Shown piece after piece: positions 11,477 to 22,354 of a stretch of DNA of 64,000 bases. The stretch comes from Phyto melanocephala (taxonomy: Eukaryota > Arthropoda > Insecta > Diptera > Rhinophoridae): contig OW799237.1 of the NCBI GenBank assembly GCA_941918925.1, positions 77,573,126 through 77,637,125 on the forward strand, given 5' to 3'. The notes under the pieces were generated by a model. That model had not been told where the DNA came from. It made no database searches and saw only the letters and a program-made list of their open reading frames with translations. The translations under genes were made by a program, and so were the position numbers. Numbering within the stretch: position 1 is the stretch's first letter; each line of letters starts with the position of its first letter.

Positions 11477-12066
11477 TTTTATTTCACAAATGTTTGTTTT
11501 ACTTTCAACGATTAATATTAAAAATATTGTTTCGAAAAGTTTAACGTTTCGCTATTAAGTAAAACTTCTAATTCTTAGTTTTATTAACCTGACAATACAT
11601 TTCACAAATAAACTACTTTTTTAATCGAAAAAAAAAAAAAATAATTTCCATGACATTTTCTTAGTAAAAATAAATAAACAAACAAAAACACAACTTTTGT
11701 CAAAATATACATACATACATTTGTATTAGTTAAATATGCATGTATGTAGGTACCCTACAAGCAACCAAACTAACTTTGAGCAAACTTTTTTGCAAGTAGT
11801 GATGGTTGATGCCTGGATTTTAAATGGGGCTAATTGACTATTTTAACGTAACAATATCTTACAAAGTAGTAAAGTAAGCTACCTAAGAGCTAGTTTAAGG
11901 TCATTCTATTAATAGTTATCTAACGTAAGTTTTATATATTAATATTTTATTCAAACTTTTTTATATATTTAATTTTAATGTGAATCATTTTCATTTTGGC
12001 TTAAGTTGATTTATTCTATTATTTAATTTTATAATTAAAATTAAATTAAATTGCAATAATTTTTAG
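11477..12066. other. CFAP57 upstream region
   Basis: AT-rich sequence with an A-run near 11631 and TACATACATACA microsatellite-like steps near 11710. The CFAP57 promoter must be here. I see no ORF or repeat with clear ends. Confidence 0.5.
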
Positions 12067-12174
12067 GAATATTCTTTAAAATTATTTCCGATATTAGCCG
12101 AGTGGAATGCATTTTCGAAATCAGCTACGAGTTCATCCTTAGCACTCTTTATCGGTATAGTACTATGTATGTAA
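12067..12174 (+). pseudogene. Possible terminal exon related to the small peptide gene at 24.4 kb
   Basis: After an acceptor-like TTTTTAG the frame reads EYSLKLFPILAEWNAFSKSA, then TSSSLALFIGIVLCM and a stop. The core AEWNAFSK.AT.SS.ALF is shared with the frame at 24.73-24.79 kb. Over the shared 18 codons I count seven nucleotide differences, four of them silent third positions, and this is the only frame open in both copies. AATAAA follows at about 12206. I could not find a matching first exon upstream, so this may be a relic, an orphan exon or a non-coding repeat. Not a family I recognise. Confidence 0.3.
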
Positions 12175-12320
12175 TTTACAATTCCTTTATATGTTACAAT
12201 TCAATAAAATTTGTATTAGTGAATCATAGTATTAATTTTTCAAATTTCTCTTTTTACTTCAGCTATCAAATGACATTTTTTATTCAACATGTTCATATTC
12301 ACGGCGATGTCATTAGAGGC

Positions 12321-12484
12321 AAGTACTTACCACGCTCGCTTACAAATAGCGAATAAAATAAGTACTTACCAACCTCGCTTACAAATAGGGACTCCTATAA
12401 GTACTTACCACCCTCGCTTACGAATAGGGACTCGTATAAGTACTTATTACGATCGCTTATAAATAGACTTAAATAAGTACTTAC
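12321..12484. repeat. Tandem repeat, 39-bp unit, about four copies
   Basis: Units start at 12321, 12360, 12399, 12438 and 12475 (the last partial). Each begins with the palindrome AAGTACTT followed by ACCA..CTCGCTTACAAATAG. The third and fourth full units diverge more. Role unknown. Confidence 0.9.
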
Positions 12485-13195
12485 TTTTAAAGCAATAAAT
12501 AATTACTTGATTTTAATAACCTAAATAACCCATTAATATTATGGACTTACAGAAGTCGTTCGGTTCTTTTAAAGACGAAAATTCGGTTTGATTATTCTGC
12601 CATACGCTAATTTGAAATTTAAAAACCAGTAAAAATCTATGAGTGAAAATCTTTGTTAATATTATGTTTTGCCGCTGTTGTCAAAATCATTATTACTATA
12701 CCTTATGCGCGTTAAACTAAATGAGAATTATAAAAAGTTATGTATTCGAATGGCTTCTAGCAAATTTCGCAACAAAAAATTATATTGTGTTTAAGCAAAT
12801 GCCTGAAAAAAAGTTCTTACGTATCACATTATAAATCAAGTCATTACTAAAATACTTCCTAGTAAGACAGACTATATGTAATAGTCATTGAAAAGTATGT
12901 TGTTTAGTAGGAGCAAGTTATTACCTAGTTTTTGCTGGGTATGTAGGAAAGTTATATACTTAACTTTACTTAATAAATAATTTACTTTTTACAAAAATTT
13001 AGACATACATTCATCTTAAGTTATTTATTTTTCACTGACTTCACCACAAATTTTTGAAATATTTTCAATATAATTAAAATTGTTTTATATAAAAAATATT
13101 CCCAATGAAATCTACCCCAAAGATTAAAAAAATACCTAAAGAGAAAAAAATTGTGACTTTTAATTGAAAAGTTTAATGTCTTATGTCTCAGTTAT
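12485..13195. other. Featureless AT-rich stretch
   Basis: No ORF, inverted repeat or known family was recognised here. Confidence 0.5.
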
Positions 13196-13381
13196 CAAGG
13201 CATGATAATTCATCAGGTAATTGCAGTTCGGAGGGATTTTTTTGTTTATATTTTTTATATATGAAGTTTGACATTTGAAATAAATGAGAGAGGAGAGAAA
13301 TTTGTTTTTTATCTATAGACTTTGACAGCTGAAATTTAAAATAAGCGAAGAAAAAATAATCAGCTGACGAAACAAGACTAC
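13196..13381. mobile_element. hAT-like MITE, right end missing
   Basis: Begins CAAGGCATGATAATTCATCA and follows the copy at 13.9 kb through the AATCAGCTGACGAAACAAGA block, then stops matching before the right terminal repeat. Confidence 0.7.
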
Positions 13382-13912
13382 GTTTTTGAGTCCATACGTT
13401 ACATACGTCCTGTTTTTTATATATACATACATAGATTATATATTTGGTTTTGGGGTTATTTTTCATTTTTAAAATTGTCTTAAAATTTCACTAGAACACT
13501 TTTAATGGACTAGAAAAAAAATTTTCACAAAAAACATGAAAAATGCCCCCAAAAAATTTTGTTGATGCTTTCAATGTAAAAATTTGGGGGTAACTTTTTT
13601 TTTTTTACTTTTGAGCCATTTTTAAGGGAGCCCTTTATGTACTTAACATATTTTTTTCTTTAAACTCACTCTGTGTAAATGAAGTGAACTAAAGTACCGC
13701 TATTATCCATATTTATTAAGTTGACAACATTGCCTTCGTTCAATGTGTTTTAGTGAGTACTTTTATTTTCCTTAATTTTTCTAATACAAAATATGAGTGC
13801 GGTGAGTATGTATAAGAGAAATATATTGAAAAGAGCTTATTTTTCTTTATTTGTTGTTGTAAAAAGTGTTGCCATTTAGTTAAGTGCGTACATATCAAAT
13901 ATTATTTCATGT

Positions 13913-14121
13913 CAAGGCATATTTATTCATCAGGTAATTGCAGTTCGGAGAGAATTTTTTTGTTTATATTTTTTATATATGAAGTTTGACATTTGAAATA
14001 AATTAGAAAAGAGAGAAAATTGTTTTTTATTTATGCATTTTGACAGCTGAAACTTAAAATAAGGGTTGAAAAAAATAATCAGCTGTCGAATCAAGAGTAC
14101 CTGATGAATAAACATGCCTTG
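13913..14121. mobile_element. hAT-like MITE, complete
   Basis: Ends CAAGGCATATTTATTCATCA and TGATGAATAAACATGCCTTG are inverted over at least 20 bp. The flanks read TTTCATGT on both sides; counting the outermost base differently the duplication is 9 bp (ATTTCATGT). The length of 209 bp and clean ends make this a good reference copy for the family. Confidence 0.88.
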
Positions 14122-15949
14122 ATTTCATGTATAAATAATTTTTATTTCCTTTGACTTTTCAAATACCAGTAAAAATATTTAAATTTACGGTTTAATAAAG
14201 AAATACTAAAAAAACCTTTATTACAGGTTTATAAATCAAATTTCCCTAGAAAATAATTAAATGTGTTGCGTAGAAAGTGGTCACTCAATAAGTATAAAAA
14301 AACTTTTTATTTGCTATTTAAGATTTTATTAAAATTTATTTTTTATGAAATATGTTTATCAAAAATGAGAATAAATTTTAAACTCACAAAAAAATTTTAA
14401 TAATTCTGGTGATTTTGTTTTAAAAAATTTGGTTAAACAATATCTCATTTGTGGCAATACTGCCAGTAAACGAAGTCAACATGTACAGAAATGAAAGAAA
14501 AGAAACAAAAACTTCATGAACATGCCACAAAGAAGCTAAATGTTTAGTTTCATAAAACTACCGGTTGAAGTAACACGAATAAAACGGAATAAACGAATTA
14601 AAACGTCAACAAATAATATATCAGTGTGATGGTATTTAAAGAATGAAACGTTACTTTGTTTTGTGTTGTTTTGGATGCGTATGTATGTTTGTATTAATAC
14701 ATAAGTATGTGTATATACAACATGTTCTGTTAAAACTTGTTGTATTGGAGCAGGTCACTTACTTACTACTCGAGTGAAAAACAAAAAACAAAACACATTC
14801 AAAAAACTTAGTAATAAAAAGAAATAAATTTGTATGTATGTATGCACATACATATGTGTTTATAATTAATACAACTACTCAAATAACAAAATTATTAATA
14901 TATGTATGTACATATGTATATGCACATAAAGTACAATAAAGACCTAATAAAATAATAAAAATCCATCTTTTACAACAGTGAATGCAGTCCAATCGTTTCG
15001 TTTAGCTAACAAAACAACAGACAGAAATAAAATTTTTCACAAAGGAAAAAGCACAGATTTCACTTATGAATTGTTTGTCCATTTGCTCGTTTTTTACTTT
15101 CCGTTTTTTTTTAGAGTGTGGTGTATGAAACGAAAAAAATTGTGCATTTGAAACGATAGTTTTAAAAAATTATTTATTTACAAAAATTTGTTTGTGTAGT
15201 GAAGATAAAAATATATAAAAGAAATAGAAATGTTGGATAAAATTATACAATGTAGCGACAATGACATATCGGTTTAATTTTTTTATTTTTAATTATTTTA
15301 TTCAATTCAACGAAGTTAAAATTAAAACAATAAAGCGAAGTAATGTTGTATGTATTAAATACTACATACGAGTATTACATATTATATGTGTAATGTAAAT
15401 TGTTCTAAAGGAAATTCAACTTAAGGAAAAATAATTTATTTTTATTTTAAATAAATGAAAGTGCTTCTGACAAAAAAGTGAATTTAAATTAATAAAAAGA
15501 AAAATTTTATGAATCTATAAAAAAACACTGTTTGTGCTAAATAAAATTTAATGAATACTTAAAAAATCACATCTCATCGAATGAAGTAAAACTAAAAAAG
15601 ACGTACGTACGTACGTGCATTACGTGCACGTATGTATGCATTAGATATACACACACTTACATAAATACCCTGCAAACAATTATTGTCAAGAAAGGCTCTT
15701 AGTTTTTGTGCGGAATTAAGAGATTTTCCACCTGTAATAATTACTGCTAGAGCTTTAACGTATTTGGTTGGTTGGTTTTTTTATTTCTATTTATGTACAA
15801 AAATATTTCTTAATATTAATATTACAAGAAAAAAATATGATTTTCTGTCTTATATAAAAAGTATGATTAGTGTGTTACACATTAGTTAAGTATTATAGAA
15901 ATGCTTATAACATTGTCCATTTTTGATTTACCTTTCTCAGTAGGTAATA
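14122..15949. other. Long gene-free stretch
   Basis: AT-rich, with TATG/ATAC-type microsatellites (about 14830-14925) and an ACGTACGTACGT run at about 15601-15616. A 68-codon frame at 15683-15889 has no recognisable features and I do not call it. The AAAC/AAAG-rich texture near 14.5-15.1 kb could be the 5' region of an unseen transcript, but nothing supports that directly. Confidence 0.4.
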
Positions 15950-16990
15950 CAGTCAAAGCCCGGTATAGTGAATACTCGATTTAACGAAAACGCGATATAA
16001 CGAACGACCAAATTTTTTACATTAACTACCTTATATTACGAACATATCAAAAAACTTATACCCAAAATAACGAACGAAAAAATTAAGGGGAACTAATTTG
16101 TACACAATAGAAAAGAGAACCCAACACGTTATAAAATACCGCTTGTTTTTCAATTAATACTTATTTGATATTTGCGTATGCGCTGATGCCAAAAGCTGCG
16201 TTTTTTTTATCAGGTTATTAAGAATTTCAGCATAAAATAAGAATGGGAAACAGAATTTCTTTAAGTGACAAAATAAAAATATTTGATGTCTGTAAAAAAG
16301 GTATAAGCCTTAGTGCAATTTGAAGGAAATATGGGATTCCAAAATCTTCAATATGCACATTAGAGAAAATGAAAGACAAAATTGTGTTAAATCTAGAAGC
16401 TACCAAATATAGATCGGTCACTTAAAGGTGAGTACTCAAAGATGGAACAAAAGCTGTTCGATTGGTTTCTGAACCAAAGGAAGAAGTTTGTACTAGTAAA
16501 TGGAATAGCACTGAAAGCTATTTGTACATTGAAATACAAAACAAATTTTGTAATGGAGGGTTCAACGCAAGTGATGGTTGGTTAGCTAGATTCAAAAAAA
16601 GATACAGCATTAGACTTCTTAAGGGATCAGGTGAAAATTTATCATCAAGAGAGGATTAGTAGAACTATTTAAACAAAAACTGCAAAATGTTATAAGAGAG
16701 AACCATTTAACTCATAGTATAACTTTCAATGGTGACGAAACGGGACTTTATTGGAAAATGCTTCCAAATAAAACATTAGTACATGCTAGGGAATCTACAG
16801 CTTCAGGAAGAATAATATCAAAAGAAGAGTTACTTTACAACTCTGTGCAAATGCTTCATTCACAAAAAATGTAAAACCCTTCTTATTGAAAAGTCTCGCT
16901 CATTTCGAAACAAAGTTTTGCCTATAAATTATCTTCATGCTAAAAGTGCTTGGATGAATGCTGGAATCTTCAGGATTTGGTTTTTTCACA
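15950..16990 (+). mobile_element. Tigger/pogo-like (CENPB-HTH, DDE_1) transposon relic
   Basis: The left end is TA followed by CAGTCAAAGCCCGGTATAGT and degenerate ...ATAACGAACG repeats typical of Tigger/jerky ends. From 16243 the frame MGNRISLSDKIKIFDVCKKG begins, interrupted by stops, then a CENPB-type HTH (KFCNGGFNASDGWLARFKKR) and the catalytic DDE_1 start FNGDETGLYWKMLPNKT. After a frameshift it ends with AKSAWMNAGIFRIW. The catalytic domain is cut off by a MITE fragment at about 16.99 kb. At least four stops or shifts make it dead. Confidence 0.85.
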
Positions 16991-17063
16991 TACAGACCCC
17001 CAAGGTCTGTTGCTTTGTTGTACATATCAATTCGCCGTTGCATATACCTGCATGAATATGCCT
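16991..17063. mobile_element. hAT-like MITE end fragment
   Basis: TTGCTTTGTTGTACATATCA, then AATTCGCCGTTGCATATACC and ATGAATATGCCTTG match the right-end region of the MITE ending at 49217. Only this end is present. Confidence 0.6.
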
Positions 17064-18096
17064 TGTGTGAGGTGATAATTTACTCAATAATATCAGAAAT
17101 AAAGTTTATATTTTTCGACAGGGTACATTTCGTATTTTGTTTATTTAACCGCAACCTCAAAATCAACGAAAATCAACATGCATGCACTGCAATTTTTTTC
17201 TTCGTTCATCGCTCGATGTAGAGTGTATATTTGTATGTATAAGTACATATGTATGAATATGTACATATATGTATATACAGATATCTTTTATGTATATGCA
17301 TGTATATGCATGTTTGTACATAAATACATTAGGCAGTCAATTTCTTCTGTTTTTTTAAGCTTGATTTCATACGTTATTCACAGAGGCGTATACTTACTAA
17401 ACGTATATAATAGAAACGGCAATTCGTTATACGCTCCAGTGGGTTTTTCCAAAACAATACACTCACATTTACTCACTATTTATGTATGTACATATGTACA
17501 ATACTCCTAAAACATATGTATGGATATATGTAAGTATGTACATGCATGAATGTGTATATTTTTTTTATTTGGTTTAACAAATTTTGTTAACAATAGACAA
17601 AACTTAGATAGAACTCGCTTCTTGAAATTATTATTTTAAATCTTGTGATATATTAGCATAAAGAAATAAAAAAGAAATCGAGGCTTAATTCTCGCGTAAT
17701 TATTCAAAAGGCTTTAAATCCAAGTATACAATACAAATTTCTTTACGAGGAAAATAATACACAGGTTGCATTGTTGTAAAATAGGTTTCTAAATAAGTGC
17801 GAGTTTATCTAATTTGCAATGGTTATGCCATGTAGTTTTTAATAAATTTCGACAATGTAGTGGATTATATTGACTGAGAGAATACCGTTTTATTACGACT
17901 CAGTAGTACATATTTGCGATTTCAGAAACATCATCAGGAAAAGTCCGACTAGATCCTAGATGCCAATTCATATTACTGCAGCAACAACATGCCTTTTACA
18001 GACGGTCAACATTTAATTGTTCGTCATTGAAAACCCTTATATAATATGAAACTTTTAAAATTTAAAAAAATTTTTAATAAGAATTTTATATATAAA
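17064..18096. other. AT-rich stretch with microsatellites
   Basis: TATG/TACA-rich repeats span about 17220-17330 and 17480-17560. No gene or bounded element was recognised. Confidence 0.45.
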
Positions 18097-19639
18097 CTAG
18101 CTGACCCGACAAACGTTGTTTAGCTGTATATTATTATTTCTAACAAAAATTTCTTTTACATTAAAAAAACAACGTAAACCACATGGACATTCCCATGTCA
18201 TCGTACGTGACATTTGTACTCCTATAAAATGGAGGAATTTTTGCAAAAGTAAGAGTAACTGAAACAAAAGTAGATCTTTATATTCCATTCAAAGAGTACT
18301 TTATTAAAAAACAAAAATAATAATATTCGAATTATTGTTGTCTAAAATATCCACAAAAATAAGAATATACCGTACGTGACATAAAACAGAAGTGATTTTG
18401 AGGTATATATGGAAATATGAAAAAATCTGCGAATCTTGGGAGGTATTTTTTCTTTTTTGTAATTTCTTACACTAAACCAAATACTTTTCTTTTAAAAGCC
18501 ATCGTACTTAATTGAAAACAATCTTTAAATGATTTTATAATAAATTCAATTTAATATCGTTCGTGACATATCGTACGTGACAGATTTTTCTCCAATAGTA
18601 TTCTTAGGTAATAAAATTTATTTTATTTTAAGAAATAAAGTTAAATTCTAAATTAGGTGCTCTTGCTACTGTTCAACTACGAATGAGGGAGACAAATAAT
18701 GTTTTTGCACAACGTACGTGACATTAAAATAACACCCAAGGGTAAAAAAAAAAAATACCGCTAATTGGACTCTATATTTTCTTTTTTCTTACGGATCTTG
18801 TTAATTGTTGTTGTTACCTTAATTTTAAAGCATATTTACAACTACAATTTAGTTTTATAATTGAGTCGCTAAAAAAGTAGTTGATTGCAATTCTTTTAAA
18901 TAAGTCAAAGAGATAATCAGATTTTACTCTTGTTATTGCACTCAAAATAATTTAATAAGCTCTTAATACCTGCGCATAGTAAAATTTGAGTGTTTTTTTT
19001 TATCAATAAACTTATATTGAAGAACTTTCAAGAGTTTTTATTTTTACAGTTGTGGTTGACATATTCATGGAAATGCCCATATATTATTATATCTAGGAAA
19101 TATTTTTTACTTAAAAAAAACGTAAACCATATATGTTATACGGTATGCAGATCTATCTTAGTTTAAAATTTTATCGAAGTCGTTGCGTTATTTAGGTGAG
19201 TGAAATTGTCCCTTGGGGTGAGTCACCCTAATTATTTAAGAGTATGGAAAATAGAGGTTGACCGATTTTCAAACATTTATTTCTCCATTGGCTGGACTAT
19301 AAATTGTGTACAATTTGGAGAAAAATATTGAAAACTATATCGATGCAAGTACATAATTAAAAAAAGTGGGCGTTAAAGTAGGCGTGGTAAAATAAATTTT
19401 CCTATTAATCATACCAGAGTTTTAGTTATATTATGTGAAAATTTCAAGAAGATCTGTCCAGCAGTCTGGCCTACCTAAGGGGGCGTGAAAAAAGGCGTGG
19501 CGTTGAGGCGTATGAAAAATATATGTTGACCGATTCTCAGACCTAGCCGATATGCACACAAAATTTCATGAAAATCGGTCGAGCTATTTCGGAAGAGTTC
19601 AATCACAAACACCACGACACAAGAATTTTATATATTAGA
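18097..19639 (-). mobile_element. Helitron, non-autonomous, interrupted
   Basis: Read on the minus strand it begins A|TCTAATATATAAAATTCT and ends GGGTCAGCTAG|T, the TC...CTAG termini and A/T target expected of Helitrons. The 5' part carries the familiar ATTTTCATGAAAATCGG..GAGCTATTTCGG-type sequence. About 900 bp in the middle belong to another element. No Rep/helicase coding sequence is present. A 40-bp stretch (AAAAAACGTAAACCAYAT) occurs on both sides of the inner element. Confidence 0.8.
18181..19082 (+). mobile_element. Inverted-repeat element with CGTACGTGAC sites, copy 1
   Basis: Terminal repeats are a version of ATATGGGCATTTCCATG and its inverse CATGGAAATGCCCATAT. Inside are CGTACGTGAC at 18202, 18371, 18572 and 18713, and CGTTCGTGAC at 18558. 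The element lies within a Helitron. No coding capacity; superfamily unknown. Confidence 0.75.
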
Positions 19640-19978
19640 TAACGTTGGTTTTAACAAATTTACAACAGGATTCTTCAAATTGTTTTATTTTGCCTTAAAC
19701 GTGCCACACTGAAAGTTACATAAATTTAAATACATAAAATTTTAAATTTTTATGGAAAATTATAATTTTTTTTTATCCAAAAAAAGCACTTGTTAAAAGG
19801 TGAATGAATTACAAATTAAATATTAAATTTATTTTTGATGAAAAGTCTTTTAAAAGTGGGAAACTTGTTAAAAGCCATGAAAAACTATATTTTAATAATG
19901 AATAAATATTTTTTCAAAAATCTCTAGTAAAATAAAATTGAATCAATAATTAATTTTTTACGCAGTTTAATAATTGAA

Positions 19979-20409
19979 AACTTACAAATTTACCATTAAA
20001 ACATAATGAAAATGATGAAAAATTCCCAAAGCTGTTATCACCCATCAAAGCCGCAGCATGGAATTCCTTCAGGCTTGTTGTGGAAAACTTTTTAGGAAAC
20101 AACAAAAGCCCGAATTATAAGGACATAGTTGAGGATCTGGTAAAGAACTATGAAGCCATGGGAGTGCACATGTCACTTAAAATACACTTTCTGCATTCTC
20201 ATTTGGATTTTTTCCCTGAGAATTTAGGAGACGTGAGCGACGAACACGGCGAGCGCTTTCATCAGGAATTGAAGGCTATGGAACGACGCTATCAGGGCAT
20301 CTATGACACGGCTATGATGGGTGACTATATTTGGACCCTAATACGTGAGACCGATTGCAGCGAATACAAAAAACAAAGAAGAAGTCAGCAGTTTTTCCAC
20401 ATGGCATAA
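19979..20409 (+). pseudogene. C-terminal part of the unclassified transposon protein family (relative of the 39.5-40.7 kb gene)
   Basis: An open frame ending in a stop encodes NDEKFPKLLSPIKAAAWNSF, then VVENFLGNNKSPNYKDIVED, MSLKIHFLHSHLDFF and SDEHGERFHQELKAMERRYQ, closing with QQFFHMA. It aligns over its whole length with residues about 275-385 of the protein at 39.5-40.7 kb, with the strongest block SDEHGERFHQ identical. Compared with the AT-rich surroundings its codons are GC-richer, and there is no stop or shift in the conserved part. Everything N-terminal is missing, and I found no terminal repeats around it. AATAAA occurs at about 20534. Either a fragment of a second, diverged subfamily or a captured exon. 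Confidence 0.75.
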
Positions 20410-22354
20410 AATGTACACTTATATCTTTGTTTTTACTCATTTTTTTTGTGCGTTGATTTGCTTAATTTAATTAGTTAGTTTAATTTCGTTAGTTTAGCTA
20501 ATTGTGCGATACATTGAGCATGTAGTGCTGTAAATAAATTAAAAAATAATATACGAAGACTAATTTGTTTATTTTAAATTAAGTTCAAATGTATTTATTC
20601 GTTTGCGTTGGGTAGGTAAGCTGTGCAAATAATGAAAATCAAAAAATCGTGAAATAGCGGAATTTCGGTCGTTTACCAAAAAAATAATAAGTCGGCCATT
20701 TGTGATCAGATTTTGTTAAGTAAGGGCTTATTTTCTTTGGAAAAGTGTCAGCTATACGTAAAAAAATTAAAATCGCTGTTAACATCGCGTTTTATATTTT
20801 ATATGAATTTTTATATGAATTTTTCAGCCACATTTTTACTAAAAAAACCCAGTTTTTTAACCTTTTTAAGCCGCCAACATCAAAACTACTAACCCGATTT
20901 GAAAATTTTCTGAGAATAAGTTGTAGACGGCTCAATTGTCTTTAATTTGAGTAGTAGTAGGATAAAATAGGTCAAAGAAGACTAAAGATATGCTCAAAAT
21001 AGTAAGTGTACCTCCAAAAATTAAAAAAAAAAAATAAAAAATTTGTATCTCGCAAACCAATCGACAGAAAAATTTTTAAAATTCATTTTCGTGTTCAGTA
21101 GGTCCAAATCCATGAGAAAAAGTATGCTAGAAACAAATAACAGACAAAAGTTTGTTATTTGTGACCTAGTGTTATTTAAATTTTAAGAACAAAATAATTA
21201 CTGAGCAAAATTGCAAAATCTGTTTCGTGAATGTACTTTTAAATTATTGTGTAGCTTTTAGATCAATTTGATACAAAAAAAAAATAATAATAAAATAAAT
21301 GCAATAAGGCGGCGGCTGAGCAGTTTTTAAGCGGCTGCGGCTATAACAAATTGAAATCGGCGGCTCAAAATTTCAAAGTGACGTCACTAATAAATGTTTA
21401 AAAAATCTAACGGTAATATTTTATTAAATTTTTCATCTCTGTTTCGAAGAAAATTTCTTCTTGAGTCAACTGAAGCTGATCAAAATGACTGCTTTCTTGA
21501 GCCGTTTTAAGCCGACAAAAATGTCGGCAGCATGAACATCGAAAAAAATCTCGCCAGTGGCGCGCCGTCGTCTCTGAGTCGGTTGACTTGTTTCACTGAT
21601 AAGGATGCTACAATTTTTTTTTTATAAAATGGTGTATTAATTGAATTAAATTTATTAAAAAAATTAATGAAATTAATGAATAAGCAGTTCACGCTTGTGA
21701 GTCTCAACTTTGTGTAAACATCTCAGAGTCTAGCAAAAGAATTTCTATTCAAGTTTCGACAGTTAATTTGTGAAAGTAGAAGAATTCATATGTACAAAAT
21801 AAACTCCATTAATAATTGTTTAAAAAGAGAATATTTCATGTCGTCTTGCCATTAAAAATTATAGCAAAATTTATATTAATTTTTAAAACAATTAATCAAA
21901 TAAATGTTAAGTGTAGGTAGTTGGTAGTTGTTAATGATTCTTGGTTCCACTGGATTTTAATCAACTCATTTTCAATATAACATTGTAAGCTACGTTTCTT
22001 TAGACAAATTCATTGCTAAATTAAAAATCTTTGTACATTTAACGAATGGAGGAAGGAGGAATACAAAAATTAGTGCCAACTTAAACATAAAAACAATTTT
22101 ATCTAAAATTTTAAATATAACTTACAGATATTTATTTAAATCAGATTTTATCAATGACACAATATAAACTAGAAAGTACAAGGAATTAAAACTAAAATGC
22201 TTAACTTCACTGCGTATTACAGGCGATATTTTTTAATAGCCTCAAAAAGATAACAACAACTTTTGTTTCATGAATTTTAATATGATGTTCTGCTGTGGTA
22301 GCAGATGTAAAATATTAAAAAATAATACAGCCCTTTTGCATATTTTAAAAAATA
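20410..22354. other. Gene-free stretch
   Basis: AT-rich apart from a GCGGCGGCT-rich island at about 21305-21370 containing a GTGACGTCAC palindrome, and a small hairpin GCCGACA..TGTCGGC at about 21511-21528. I could not assign these to an element. Confidence 0.4.

Noticed and set aside
15683..15889. Frame starting SRKALSFCAELRDFPP
   Set aside because: First 20 residues look mildly coding, but no splice context, homologue or signal supports it.
17178..17510. 110-codon frame rich in Tyr/Ile/Cys/Met
   Set aside because: Translation of TATG/TACA microsatellite sequence.
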